A stretch of 64,000 nt of DNA, taken from Roseiarcus sp963794655. Lineage in GTDB: Bacteria; Pseudomonadota; Alphaproteobacteria; Rhizobiales; Beijerinckiaceae. Shown one piece after another: positions 44,000 through 52,882 of this stretch (the first letter of the stretch is position 1; the number at the start of each line of letters is the position of its first letter). The stretch spans positions 930,001 through 994,000 of the forward strand of contig CAWCEV010000006.1 in the NCBI GenBank assembly GCA_963794655.1, in the 5' to 3' direction. The notes beneath the pieces were generated by a model, which was given only the letters and a program-made list of their open reading frames with translations, had not been told where the DNA came from and did not search any database. The position numbers and the translations under genes are program-made.

Positions 44000-45068
44000 T
44001 TAGGCGTTCCGCTTTCGTCGCGGCCAGGAGAAGACAGCGCTGATCACTGGGGTGGCCAAGACAAGAATAATGAGACCTTGCACGAGCTGAACCACGTTGA
44101 TCGGCACGTTTGCGCTGAACTGCATGTTAAGCCCGCCAGCGCTAAGTGCGCCGAAGAACAGGGCTGCCGGGATGACCGCGAGCGGATTGTTGCGGGCGAC
44201 CAAAGCTATGAAGAAGCCCGCAAAGCCGAGGCCGACGAAGGAATCGGTCGAGATACGGTGATAGAGCCCAAGGAGCTGTACCGCTCCGCCGAGACCGGCC
44301 AGGGCGCCGCCGACGCAGAGTGCTAGGATCATCGTCTTACCGCCGTCGATCCCAGCCGCTGCTGACGCCGCGGCGTTGCTGCCAACGGCTCGGATCTCGA
44401 AACCCCAGGTCGTACGATAGAGGAAGAACCAGCTGGCGATGGTCGCTGCGATCGCAATGAGAATTCCGATGTTGAGGCGGCCAAGATTTCGAGCCCGTGA
44501 ACAGGGCATCGAGACCGGGCAGCCGGGCGTCGGATGGCACGGTGATCGAAGACTGACTGGTGCTCTTCGGGTCGAAAAGTGGGTATCGTCGCATGAAGGT
44601 CGTCAAATGGAGCGCGATATAGCTCAGCATCAACGTCGTGATGACTTCATGCACGCCTCGCCGTCCGCGTAACCATCCCGCAGGGAATGCCCAGATTGCG
44701 CCGGCCGCCGCCCCGCCGAGGAGCGCCACCAGCGGAGTCCATAAGGGGCCGCCGGCAAAATGTATTCCTATTGCGGTTGCCGCTATGCCGCCGACCATCA
44801 CCTGTCCTTCGGCCCCGATATTGAAAAGCCCCGCGCGGAAGGCGACCGCAACACTGAGACCGGTGAATACCAACGGAATGGCATTGAGAATCGTGAGCTC
44901 GATGTTGCCACGGCCCACGACCGATCCGCGCAACAGCGCGACGAAGGCTGCCCATGGATCGCGGCCCGTGGCTGCGATGATGGCTCCAGCAGTTAGAAGT
45001 CCGATAAATACAGACGCAACCGAAACGCCGATCGACTGCAATGTAAGTCGCACGTTTGCCTGCGCCAT
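44000..45068 (-). pseudogene. ABC permease (BMP/nucleoside type, NupP/YufP-like), broken by a +1 frameshift at 44487-44489
   Basis: The N-terminal half is in one frame (MAQANVRLTL, then NIELTILNAIPLVFTGLSVA and GLFNIGAEGQVMVGG, the family hallmark). The C-terminal half is in another (NIGILIAIAATIASWFFLYR to SWPRRKRNA). Dropping one T from TTT at 44487-44489 (plus strand) joins them as FTGSNLGRLNIGIL, giving a normal protein of about 355 aa. As written, translation runs into an unrelated tail. Loss would cripple the importer; a base-call error is equally possible. Confidence 0.85.
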
Positions 45069-45077
45069 CCCGCCGCC

Positions 45078-46598
45078 TCAGGCAGCCGCGGTCATGGCCG
45101 CGCCGATTTCATTCTTCCCGGCCGTCGCGCCAGCTATCTCGGCAACCAGCCGGCCACCGCGGATCACGTAGATTCGATCGGCCAATTCCAGCACCTCGTC
45201 GAGATCAAAGGAGATGAGGAGGATGCTGGTGCCGTTGTCCCGCAACGCGCGAAGTTGGCGGTAGACAGCCTGAACCGCACCTACGTCCAGACCGCGTCCA
45301 ACCTGCGAGGCGAGCAAAACAGCGGGCCCATCGGCGACTGCACGGGAAAGGATCAACTTCTGTTGATTGCCGCCCGAAAGCGACCCAGCAGTGTCGCGTA
45401 GGTTGCCGAACCGAACGTCAAAGCGCTGCAGCTCCTGCCGAATATGCCCACTCATGTCGCCGATCTTAAGAAATCCGGCGGACGAGAATTGCCTGCGTCG
45501 CTCACGTCCGAGGAGAACGTTGTCGACGAGGGAAAGGTCGAGCAGGAGTCCGGCGTGGTGGCGGTCTTGGGGCACATAGCCCAGGCCGGCGCGGCGTCGT
45601 TCGGCGACGCTCGCGTGCGTGACGTTGGCGCCGGCAAGCAATAGGCGGCCAGACCGGATCGGCGAAAGACCGACCAAAGCGCTCTCAAGCGTTGCCTGCC
45701 CGTTGCCGTCGATGCCGGCGATGGCGACGATCTCGCCTCGTCGCACCGAGAAATTCATGTTGGCAAGGGGCCCACCATGTCCGTCGGCGCCGAGATTCTC
45801 CGCGACAAGTGTCCGTACTCCTTCTGACGGAGCAGGTCGGACGGACCGAGTTTGAGCCGGCCCTTCCTCACCGATCATCAGGCGCGTGAGTTCGGCCGGG
45901 CTTGTCTCCGCGGCCATCCGCTCGCCGACCTTGCGCCCTCGGCGCAGGACCACCAGTCGTTGGCAGAGAGCCAACACCTCATCGAGCTTATGGGCGATCA
46001 GCACGATGCCCATGCCGCTCGCGGCCAGTCCGCGAAGGATGACGAAGAGCTTCTCAACCTCGGCAGGCGCCAGCACCGCCGTCGGCTCATCCAGGATCAG
46101 AACACGAGCACGGCGGTAGAGCGCCCGCAAGATCTCGACCCGCTGGCGCTGGCCAACCGATAGAGAGTCAATCCTTGCCCGAGGGTTGATGTCGAAGCCA
46201 TGGGCGCCGACCAGGGCCTGCACGTTCGCAATGGCCGCCTCCATATCGAGAAAGGGCCCGCGACGCGCTTCGCGACCAAGGATGATGTTCTCGGTCACTG
46301 TGAGGGTTGGCGCCAGCATGAAATGCTGGTGCACCATGTTGATGCCGACGGCGATCGCACCCGAGGGAGAATGCCGGCCGAGAAGCAAGCCGTCTACGTG
46401 GATTTCAGCAGTGTCCGGCCGCACGAAGCCGAAAAGAATGTTCATTAGTGTCGACTTGCCGGCGCCGTTTTCACCGAGCAAGCCAACGATCTCGCCGGCT
46501 CCGACGCTGAAGTCGATCGCATCGTTGACAAGAAGGGCGCCGAACCGCTTGGTGACGCCCTTCATGTCGACGAGAAGAGACTCGCCGCTTCTGTTCAT
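45078..46598 (-). CDS. ABC importer ATP-binding protein with two NBDs (BMP/nucleoside type)
   Basis: 506 aa. First domain: GENGAGKSTLMN, LSVGQRQRVEILRAL, VLILDEPTAVL. Second: GIDGNGQATLESALVG (degenerate Walker A, lysine replaced), LSGGNQQKLILSRA and LLASQVGRGLDVG in place of the usual EPT aspartate region. Matches the NupO/YufO type. Intact, unlike the neighbouring permease. 9 bp before the permease gene. Confidence 0.92.
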   Translation of the reverse strand: MNRSGESLLVDMKGVTKRFGALLVNDAIDFSVGAGEIVGLLGENGAGKSTLMNILFGFVRPDTAEIHVDGLLLGRHSPSGAIAVGINMVHQHFMLAPTLTVTENIILGREARRGPFLDMEAAIANVQALVGAHGFDINPRARIDSLSVGQRQRVEILRALYRRARVLILDEPTAVLAPAEVEKLFVILRGLAASGMGIVLIAHKLDEVLALCQRLVVLRRGRKVGERMAAETSPAELTRLMIGEEGPAQTRSVRPAPSEGVRTLVAENLGADGHGGPLANMNFSVRRGEIVAIAGIDGNGQATLESALVGLSPIRSGRLLLAGANVTHASVAERRRAGLGYVPQDRHHAGLLLDLSLVDNVLLGRERRRQFSSAGFLKIGDMSGHIRQELQRFDVRFGNLRDTAGSLSGGNQQKLILSRAVADGPAVLLASQVGRGLDVGAVQAVYRQLRALRDNGTSILLISFDLDEVLELADRIYVIRGGRLVAEIAGATAGKNEIGAAMTAAA

Positions 46599-46642
46599 CG
46601 GTCGCAGCTAGCCTCTGGGCAGACGCACATCACGAATCGAAC

Positions 46643-47701
46643 CTACTTCGGCCGCTTGATTTCCACTCCTGTCAGGCACGCCTGACCCTGCTCCAGAGTC
46701 TTCGGCACCACTAGGCTGCCGTCGATGATACCTGCCTTGGCCTTGTCGAGGCTGGCCTGGATTTCTGGCGTGACGACGGGCGATAGGCCGTGCAGGTCGG
46801 CGATCTTAACGCCACCGTTGGCAAGGCTGTAAAGGAACTGCCCGCCCTTCCACTTGCCGTCGACCGTATCCTTGATCGTCAGATAAGCCGCTTGCTGCAG
46901 GTCCTTTTCGGCGCTGCTCAGCACTGTTGTTGGCGACAGGTCGTTCTTGTCCTGGTCGGTAGTCATCTCAAGGAAGCCAAGTTCCTTGGACGCCTCGATT
47001 ACCGCGAGGCCTGCGACGCCCCCGATCTCGAAAATCGCACCGGCACCGCGATTGTAGGCGGTCACTGCGGCTTCCTTGAATAGAGGCGGATCCTGCCAGG
47101 TGCCTGTGAAGTAGACATAGATAGGCATCGCCGCGTCGACCGATCGGGCGCCGCAGATAAAACCGGTGATGAAGCGGTTCACTGCGGGCTGTTCCTCACC
47201 AGCGACGACGCCCAGCGCGTTCTTCTTTGTAATCATCGGGGAAGACTTGCTCTTTACCACAGAGGCGCTGAGCACGCCCAAGAGGTATGACGGCTGCTCC
47301 TCGTGGAAAAGAATCTCGCGGACGTTGTCCATCGGAGTGTCGTATTCAACGTCGACTGCGCCAAACTTCACCTCGGGGAATTTAGGCGCGACTTCTTTGA
47401 CGGCGTCGCCCATTTGATAGCCCGCCACCATGATAACTTTGTAGCCGGCTTCAGCGGCGCGGGTCAGGTTCGGGACGTAGTCGGTGTCGCTGGTCGATTG
47501 TACGACCGTCGTCTCAAGACCGAAATCCTTAGCAGCCTGAGCTACGCCCGCAGCGACCGCATCATTGAATCCCTTGTCCCCAAGTCGGGACGTGCTGGTG
47601 ATGAACGCCACGTTCGGCTTGTCTTGCGCGAGGGCAGGGACATCGAACGGAACGGCTGAAGCAATACCGGCCAGCAGGGTGGCCGTAGTCAGGATACGCA
47701 T
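46643..47701 (-). CDS. BMP-family ABC substrate-binding protein
   Basis: 352 aa. Sec signal (TTATLLAGIASAVPFDVPALAQ, cleavage near AQD); no lipobox cysteine, as usual in Gram-negatives. BMP family marks: VAFITSTSRLGDKGFNDA, VAGYQMGDAVKEVAPKFPEVKFGAVDV, EEQPSYLLGVLSA and GRNG-like region replaced by YNRGAGAIFEIGG. Family members bind purine nucleosides or related heterocycles. First importer gene; 29 bp after the amidase. Confidence 0.9.
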   Translation of the reverse strand: MRILTTATLLAGIASAVPFDVPALAQDKPNVAFITSTSRLGDKGFNDAVAAGVAQAAKDFGLETTVVQSTSDTDYVPNLTRAAEAGYKVIMVAGYQMGDAVKEVAPKFPEVKFGAVDVEYDTPMDNVREILFHEEQPSYLLGVLSASVVKSKSSPMITKKNALGVVAGEEQPAVNRFITGFICGARSVDAAMPIYVYFTGTWQDPPLFKEAAVTAYNRGAGAIFEIGGVAGLAVIEASKELGFLEMTTDQDKNDLSPTTVLSSAEKDLQQAAYLTIKDTVDGKWKGGQFLYSLANGGVKIADLHGLSPVVTPEIQASLDKAKAGIIDGSLVVPKTLEQGQACLTGVEIKRPK

Positions 47702-47730
47702 GTCCTTTGTTCCCTGTGTTAAAGATTAGC

Positions 47731-48678
47731 CTATCGGCCGGCATTGGCTTCGACTGAGCCAGCCAACCGGCCGGAGCTGTCGAGCGATTTCATGATCTCC
47801 GCCCTCATCACATTAAAATACCCGCCCCCGATCGTGCTGTTGTTGCGGAAATCGACTGCAGCACACATCAACAGGGTGGCTTCCTCCGTGGTTAGTCCAA
47901 GTTTCTCGTTGAGGAATTGCGCGGCGCGGAGCGCGGCAAGGTGGATGCATTCGTCCATCGAATTTGCCTTGGCCACGATCGACCACCGGTCCGGCGTCTC
48001 GACACGCACTGACTTCAGGTTGGTGCCCTTAATCAGGTGAATGCGGGCGGTGATGACGGAGTTTGTCTCCACCCCCATCAATGTCTCACCGTCCCCCTGC
48101 GAGGCGTGCACGTCGCCCATCGCGATCAGGCCACCCGGGTGATAGACCGGCAAGTGAACGTGCGAGCCGATCGTGCAGTTCTGATCGTCAATGTTGCCCC
48201 CGTGGTCGCCTGCGAAGAAGACGCGGATTTTCTCTTTCGGCGTGGAGCCGACGATGCCAACCATCGGGCGAAGCGGGATGCGGATCTTGTCGTCGAAGTG
48301 GATATAACCGTCAGCGACCTTGTAGACCCGCGTCATCGGCACATCCCGCATGTGATCGCGCATCAGCCCGACACCCTTCAGTAGACAGGTGAATGTTGGG
48401 GGGACGACTTCGACATTGATCAGTTCAACCACCACCTCGTCACCTGGCTCGGCGCCGTTCACATAGATCGGGCCGGTAGAGGGGGTGACGAAGTTCTCGT
48501 CGAACTCCGCGGGTATTAGGTCCGCGTCGGTGCGGATAGTCTTCACCAACTCCTCTGCGTCGGCGGTCTCGAGCTGGAACGTTTCACCCGACCCGACCCG
48601 CAGGACAGGGGCCGTTGATGGATCGAAATGCAGAATCAGGTTGTCGCGGTTTCTGCTGATGCGTTTCACGGGTGCCAC
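47731..48678 (-). CDS. Acetamidase/formamidase family amidase
   Basis: 315 aa from GTG 48678 (AAGGG upstream); GTG 48669 is also possible, while the longer frame to 48747 contains the operator and is rejected. Metal and catalytic region SHVHLPVYHPGG...MGDVHASQGDGE, and CAAVDFRNNSTIGGG. The family releases ammonia from formamide, acetamide or short amides. First structural gene of the leftward operon under the LacI regulator at 48810-49859; suggests the imported substrate carries an amide. Confidence 0.88.
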   Translation of the reverse strand: MAPVKRISRNRDNLILHFDPSTAPVLRVGSGETFQLETADAEELVKTIRTDADLIPAEFDENFVTPSTGPIYVNGAEPGDEVVVELINVEVVPPTFTCLLKGVGLMRDHMRDVPMTRVYKVADGYIHFDDKIRIPLRPMVGIVGSTPKEKIRVFFAGDHGGNIDDQNCTIGSHVHLPVYHPGGLIAMGDVHASQGDGETLMGVETNSVITARIHLIKGTNLKSVRVETPDRWSIVAKANSMDECIHLAALRAAQFLNEKLGLTTEEATLLMCAAVDFRNNSTIGGGYFNVMRAEIMKSLDSSGRLAGSVEANAGR

Positions 48679-48703
48679 GCTACCCTTAAGGCGAGCTGGG
48701 AGT

Positions 48704-48747
48704 TTGTAAAGCGGTTTACAACCTAGCATCAGTTTGCTGCGTTGCAA
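48704..48747 (-). promoter_or_regulatory. Promoter with LacI-type operator of the amidase/BMP operon
   Basis: Inverted repeat TTGTAAA-GCGG-TTTACAA at 48704-48721 (perfect 7-bp arms). On the minus strand TTGCAA (48742-48747) and TAGGTT (48720-48725), 16 bp apart, give a promoter whose -10 touches the operator. It sits between the LacI gene end and the amidase start. Confidence 0.7.
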
Positions 48748-48809
48748 CCGAAAAATGATCGGGCAAAGAAATGCCCTCCGAGCGGTCTCCTTTGGTTAGC
48801 GGCGGGCAG

Positions 48810-49859
48810 TCAGCGACCGAGAACCCGACTTCTACGGCGTTGGGCAGACGGCGCCGCGACAGAAGCGCGTACAATCAGTGACACTGGCAGTCTCTCGACC
48901 AGTGGGAGATCGGCGTTGTTATCCGGGAAAATCACCGCTTGCACGCTTCTCCTGCCAATCTCGGCCAGAGGCTGGCGAACTGCCGTGATGGGGGGAGCAA
49001 AAAGGTGTAGGGGCTCGACGTCGTCGAAGGTCACAACCGACACGTCAGACGGAATTCGCTGACCATGCTGCTCAAGAACTTCGAGGCCCCCTAGCAGGAC
49101 CTCGTCGCTGGTGAAGAATATCCCCGTGGCGTAGGGCACATGCGCGATGAGGTTTTTTGCCGCGGCCCGCCCGTGTTCAACCGTATACTCGCCGAAAAGT
49201 TCGGCTATGCTAGATGCATCGGTGCCCGATTCCCTGATCGCGCGGCGATATCCCGCAAGACGTTCGCGCGTGGTCAGCATCGACTTCGGGCCGCCGACGA
49301 AGGCGATGTTCCGATGTCCCGCCTCAAGAAGATGGCGAGTGGCGAGATAGCCGCCTTCCTCGTTGTCGCAAAAAATTTTATGAACACTCGTTCCCCGAAT
49401 GTCCTCGTCGACGAGCACCACTAGCCCGGCATCGTTGATGGCCTTCGCCAGTTTTGCGTCGCCTGTATGATTAGTCATGAAGATCAGGCCATCGACGTAG
49501 TTGCGACGCAGCCTGTCGAGATATTCAATCTCCCGCCCTGGTCGATTCATTGTGATGCAAAGGACTAGGCCGTACCCCTCGGAATCGACGGAGGTTTCAA
49601 TCTCTGCGGCGATGCGCGCGAAGAACGGATTTGCGATATCGGGAATGACGAGACCAATGACGTCCGAGCGACCGCGGCTGAGGCGGCGTGCATGCGGGTT
49701 TGGCTGGTAGTTGAGACTGCGAACTGCCGAGTTGATCCGCGAAGCGGTTTCGGGGGGCAGCAAGAGCGACCCGCCCAGATACCGCGATACGGCGGCCACC
49801 GAAACGCCGGCCGCCGCGGCGACGTCCTTCAGCTTTGCGATCTTCTTCCCACTTGCCAT
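48810..49859 (-). CDS. LacI-family transcriptional regulator
   Basis: 349 aa from ATG 49859 (GAGGGGG upstream); ATG 49877 is possible. Helix-turn-helix AKLKDVAAAAGVSVAAVSRYLGG and hinge YQPNPHARRLSRGRSDVIG. Effector domain with LVIPDIANPFFARI, GIFFTSDEVLLGGLEVLEQHG and VTFDDVEPLHLFAPPITAV. Its gene precedes the amidase/BMP operon in the same direction; the TTGTAAA palindrome in the gap between them is its probable target. Confidence 0.92.
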   Translation of the reverse strand: MASGKKIAKLKDVAAAAGVSVAAVSRYLGGSLLLPPETASRINSAVRSLNYQPNPHARRLSRGRSDVIGLVIPDIANPFFARIAAEIETSVDSEGYGLVLCITMNRPGREIEYLDRLRRNYVDGLIFMTNHTGDAKLAKAINDAGLVVLVDEDIRGTSVHKIFCDNEEGGYLATRHLLEAGHRNIAFVGGPKSMLTTRERLAGYRRAIRESGTDASSIAELFGEYTVEHGRAAAKNLIAHVPYATGIFFTSDEVLLGGLEVLEQHGQRIPSDVSVVTFDDVEPLHLFAPPITAVRQPLAEIGRRSVQAVIFPDNNADLPLVERLPVSLIVRASVAAPSAQRRRSRVLGR

Positions 49860-50451
49860 CTTGGCGCGCCCCCTCACTAGCGCTGGCCGCTATGCTCAAA
49901 ACAAGTATCACAGGACTGTTAGCCTCATCGATGCGGCGTCATCACTCGCGCGCGGGCGCATAGCTCGCAGCTCCGCCGTTCTCCATAGCAAATTCAAGCC
50001 TATCGACACGCAAACGCACCGGTGCTGAGGCATCAATGGATCAACGACGCCGTGGCTCGATCGAGATCGAACCGAAAATCGAAGCGGCCATACGCAATTA
50101 GCGCGCATTCCTCAACGTTGCTGGAACCGATGAACCGATGCGTCGCGGACGCCGACGCTACGTCTCACAGCCATCGGGTGGCGCTTCAACGTGGACGCTT
50201 CCGGCAGAATAGAGACCTGCCCGAGTGTGTCGCATCCGGTGTAATCGCTTCTTGGAGCCGAACCGATTTCCTTCAAATAGGCTGGTAGTGACCGTCACTG
50301 TCAAAGATCGCGGAAACTGGACTCCGCATTTTCGCCGAATAGGGACCCCTCTCTGAACTGCGTGCGGACGGTAGCGATCGCTCCGGCGGAGCTGGCTGGG
50401 GTTGCGCAGCCGGGGCGAGCGCGATCGGCGAGGTTGGGATTTTTGGGTAGT
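49860..50451. other. Intergenic stretch, no gene supported
   Basis: No open frame here resembles a protein I know. The part from about 50283 on (ACTCCGCATTTTCGCCGAAT and following) looks like the outer end of an IS21-family element, continuous with the istB remnant at 50452-50543. The promoter of the LacI gene should lie near 49870-49950. Confidence 0.4.
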
Positions 50452-50543
50452 TCAGGCGCGGTTCTTGAAGCGCCAGCTTTCGTTGCCGGTCTCGACGATG
50501 TCGCAGTGATCCGTGAGGCGGTCGAGCAGGTCGTGGTCATCTT
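50452..50543 (-). pseudogene. istB: 3' remnant of istB (IS21-family ATPase)
   Basis: Minus-strand reading LLDRLTDHCDIVETGNES, then WRFKNRA and a TGA at 50452-50454: the conserved IstB C-terminus. Further upstream the KMTT segment is shifted by one base. The rest of istB and istA is gone; the IS6 element abuts at 50544. A product would be non-functional. Confidence 0.8.
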
Positions 50544-51372
50544 GGGATGGCGGTGTCAGAGCAAATTCTCGGGCTGTTCCGGCTGTGTTAGCCTCGGTGC
50601 ATGAGCAATCCGTTCCGATATTTCAACAGCTCGTCAGAGGTCATCCGCCTGGTCGTGATAATGTACGTGCCATACCCGTTGTCTTTGCGCAACATCGAGG
50701 ATCTGTTGGCCGAGCGCGGGATTGACATCAGCCACGAGACAGTCCGCGTCTGGTGGAACCGGTTTGGCCCGATGTTCGCCGCCGAGATTCGTAAGCGATG
50801 CGTCGCGCAGATGCGCGGCTATCCGCAGTGGCGGGGGCATTTGGATGAGGTGTTCGTGAAGGTCAACGGCAAGCTCTGCTATGTGTGGCGCGCCGTCGAC
50901 CCTGAGGGCCCGGTGTTGGAGGCGTTGGTTACGGCGAGGCGGGACAAAGCGGCCGCGCTGAAGCTTCTCAAGCGGATCATGAAGAAACACGCAGTTCCTC
51001 GCACCGTCGTCACCAATGGGCTTCGGGCCTACTCGGCGGCGATGAACGAGATCGGTGTTGCGGCCCCGCGGCACGAGATCGCGGGAGTGCTCAACAATCG
51101 GGCGGAGAATTCGCATCAGCCCCTTTCGGCGACGCGAACGGGCAATGCAGCGCTTTCGAAGTCTGAAGACGCTGCAGAAGTTCAGCTCAGTTCACGCCCA
51201 GGTCCACAACCAACTCCATCAGGAGCGCCATCTCGTCACGAGGCAACTCTACAAGCAGAGACGCTTTGCTGCGTTGGCCGAGTGGCGCGCCCTCGTGGCA
51301 TAGATCGGCGCTCGCGAGATGGCGGTCGCGCTACATGTCGACGAGCCTCCGTTACTTTGACACCGCCATCCC
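50544..51372 (+). mobile_element. IS6-family insertion sequence, inactive
   Basis: About 829 bp bounded by inverted ends GGGATGGCGGTGTCA (50544) and its complement TGACACCGCCATCCC (to 51372), with GAG/AAG and further matches inside. Exact ends are uncertain by 2-3 bases because flanks share GG. No matching 8-bp target duplication: left flank belongs to an istB remnant, right flank to an M20 gene, which suggests deletion or recombination between two copies. Confidence 0.75.
50601..51303 (+). pseudogene. IS6-family transposase, frameshifted and with catalytic D to N change
   Basis: Starts MSNPFRYFNSSSEVIRLVV. The zinc-free DDE core has HLDEVFVKVNGKLCYVWRAVD (first D), VTNGLRAYSAAM where VTDGLR is expected (second D changed to N), and NNRAENSHQP (E). 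One extra T in TTT at 51124-51126 then moves the frame; the true end RRRERAMQRFRSLKTLQKF to EWRALVA continues in the next frame to 51303. Both faults make it inactive. Confidence 0.85.
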
Positions 51373-51448
51373 GACCACACCCGTCCGCGCAAGGCCAGTG
51401 ACGATTTCGTCGACCCCGAAGGCCTTGAACTTCTCCTGATCACGGCGC
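51373..51448 (-). pseudogene. Internal fragment of an M20-family amidohydrolase gene
   Basis: Minus-strand reading QEKFKAFGVDEIVTGLARTG then VVG, matching the region that follows the N-terminus in M20 hippurate-hydrolase-like proteins. It continues the fragment at 52508-52608 on the other side of the IS630 and is cut at 51373 by the IS6 element. A one-base frame slip lies next to the junction. Confidence 0.7.
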
Positions 51449-51450
51449 TA

Positions 51451-52505
51451 GAGCGTCCTGCTTTTGGAATGAATTGGAATGGGATTCCCGAATTCGGAGA
51501 GTTTTTGATTCAACCTGCGGGCTGGGCGGAGGCCAGCAGGAGATGGCGAAACCGTATTCGCAAGATTTGCGTGAGCGGGTGATCGACGCGGTGGAGAGGG
51601 GCCAGATGAGCCGCCGAGCAGCGGCCCGTCATTACGCGATCAGCGAATCCGTCGCCGTCAAATGGCTTGAACGCCTTGAACGCCACGGCTCCCGGGAGCC
51701 TGTTGGACATGGGGGCCACCGCGCCTCCAAGCTCATGCCCCATCGGGACTTTCTTGAGGCCGCGCGGGCTGAGAAATCGGACGTCACGCTTCAGGCTCTA
51801 TGCGATCGGCTGCTGGCTGAGCGCGGCGTCAAGGCGGACACCTCGATGATGAGCCGCTTCTTTCGCCGGATCGGCGTCACGCTCAAAAAAAGACCCTTGT
51901 CGCACGGGAGCAGGATCGCCCGGACATAAGTCGCCACCGCAGACGATGGCGAACCTATCAGGGGCTCATCGATCCCAGGCGCCTCATCTTCATCGATGAG
52001 ACCTGGACGAAGACCAATATGACAAGGCTTCGCGGTTGGGCCCCGAAGGGAGAGCGTCTCGTCGACAAGATCCCGCAGGGCAAATGGAAGACCGCGACTT
52101 TCCTCGCCGCCTTGCGCAACGACCGCATCGACGCGCCCTGCCTGTTCGACGGCCCCATCAACGGCGAGCGCTTCCGCGCCTATGTCGAACAGTTCCTCGC
52201 GCCGACGCTGAAGCCAGGCGACGTCGTGATCCTCGACAACCTCGGATCGCACAAGGGAAAGGCGGTGCGGAAGGCAATCCGGGATGTCGGCGCCCGCCTC
52301 GTGTTCCTGCCCAAATACTCGCCCGACCTCAACCCGATCGAGCAGGTCTTTGCCAAGCTCAAAACTCTGCTGCGCAAGGCGGGAGCGCGAACCTACGACG
52401 CGATCTCCGACGCCTGCGGCAAAATCCTCGCGCAGTACACGGCCGCCGAATGCGCCGCATACCTCAAGAACGCAGGATATGCGTAGACCTAAAAGCAGGA
52501 TGCTC
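51451..52505 (+). mobile_element. IS630-family insertion sequence, structurally complete
   Basis: 1055 bp with terminal inverted repeats GAGCGTCCTGCTTTT (51451-51465) and AAAAGCAGGATGCTC (52491-52505), 14 of 15 matching. It is flanked by TA on both sides (51449-51450 and 52506-52507), the target duplication of IS630/Tc1-like elements. It is inserted in the M20 gene. A degraded relative lies at 29976-30600. Confidence 0.9.
51543..52486 (+). CDS. IS630 transposase made by -1 frameshift at an A7 run
   Basis: ATG 51543 (MAKPYSQDLRERVIDAV) begins an N-terminal helix-turn-helix part that as read ends at a stop at 51927-51929. The second part lies in the -1 frame and joins at the A7 run 51885-51891: KKTLVAREQDRPDISRHRR, then LIFIDETWTKTNM (first D), VILDNLGSHKGKAV (second D) and YSPDLNPIEQVF (E). 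The joined protein is about 314 aa, normal for the family, with the full DDE triad. Frameshifting or transcript slippage on A runs is known for two-frame IS630 elements, so it may be active. Confidence 0.85.
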
Positions 52506-52507
52506 TA

Positions 52508-52608
52508 GTGCGCTGCTCCTTGAGCGCGAGTTCCGGATGCCCGTGGATATCTTGTCGCCAAGCCGCCATGTCGGAATGAAAGTCTGCGATGCGGTTGACG
52601 ATCGGCAT
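52508..52608 (-). pseudogene. N-terminal fragment of an M20-family amidohydrolase (hippurate hydrolase-like)
   Basis: ATG 52608 begins MPIVNRIADFHSDMAAWR with DIHGHPELALKEQRT, the typical N-terminus of M20 amidohydrolases (HPEL motif). The reading is cut by the IS630 insertion at TA 52506-52507 and resumes at 51448. The gap 52609-52882 upstream of it holds no gene; it contains a GC-rich inverted repeat near 52711-52738 that could end transcription of the importer ATPase gene. Confidence 0.8.
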
Positions 52609-52882
52609 AGGGGCTCCTTGGATTTGCTTGGGGCAGCGCGGAAAAGGATACGCCTCACGCAGCCCGAGATGGGCCAGCCCAGCCATCATCTTAGATGGAA
52701 GGCGAATACGCGCCGCCGGCCGGGAAGACGGCGGCCGCGCCGCTCAATCCCCTATGTCGGCGAGGGTCGTCTTCGAGCGGCCGGCCGACCGTGAAGACGA
52801 GATAAAGGGAAGTCAGCGGCTCTTGGAAGATCATTCCGATTGCGTAGATATCAATCCCCGAGCCTGGCTCTGGTCTTCAGAA

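Noticed and set aside
49860..50283. tRNA or small RNA gene in the gap before the LacI gene
   Set aside because: No cloverleaf, conserved tRNA blocks or terminator-like hairpin was found.
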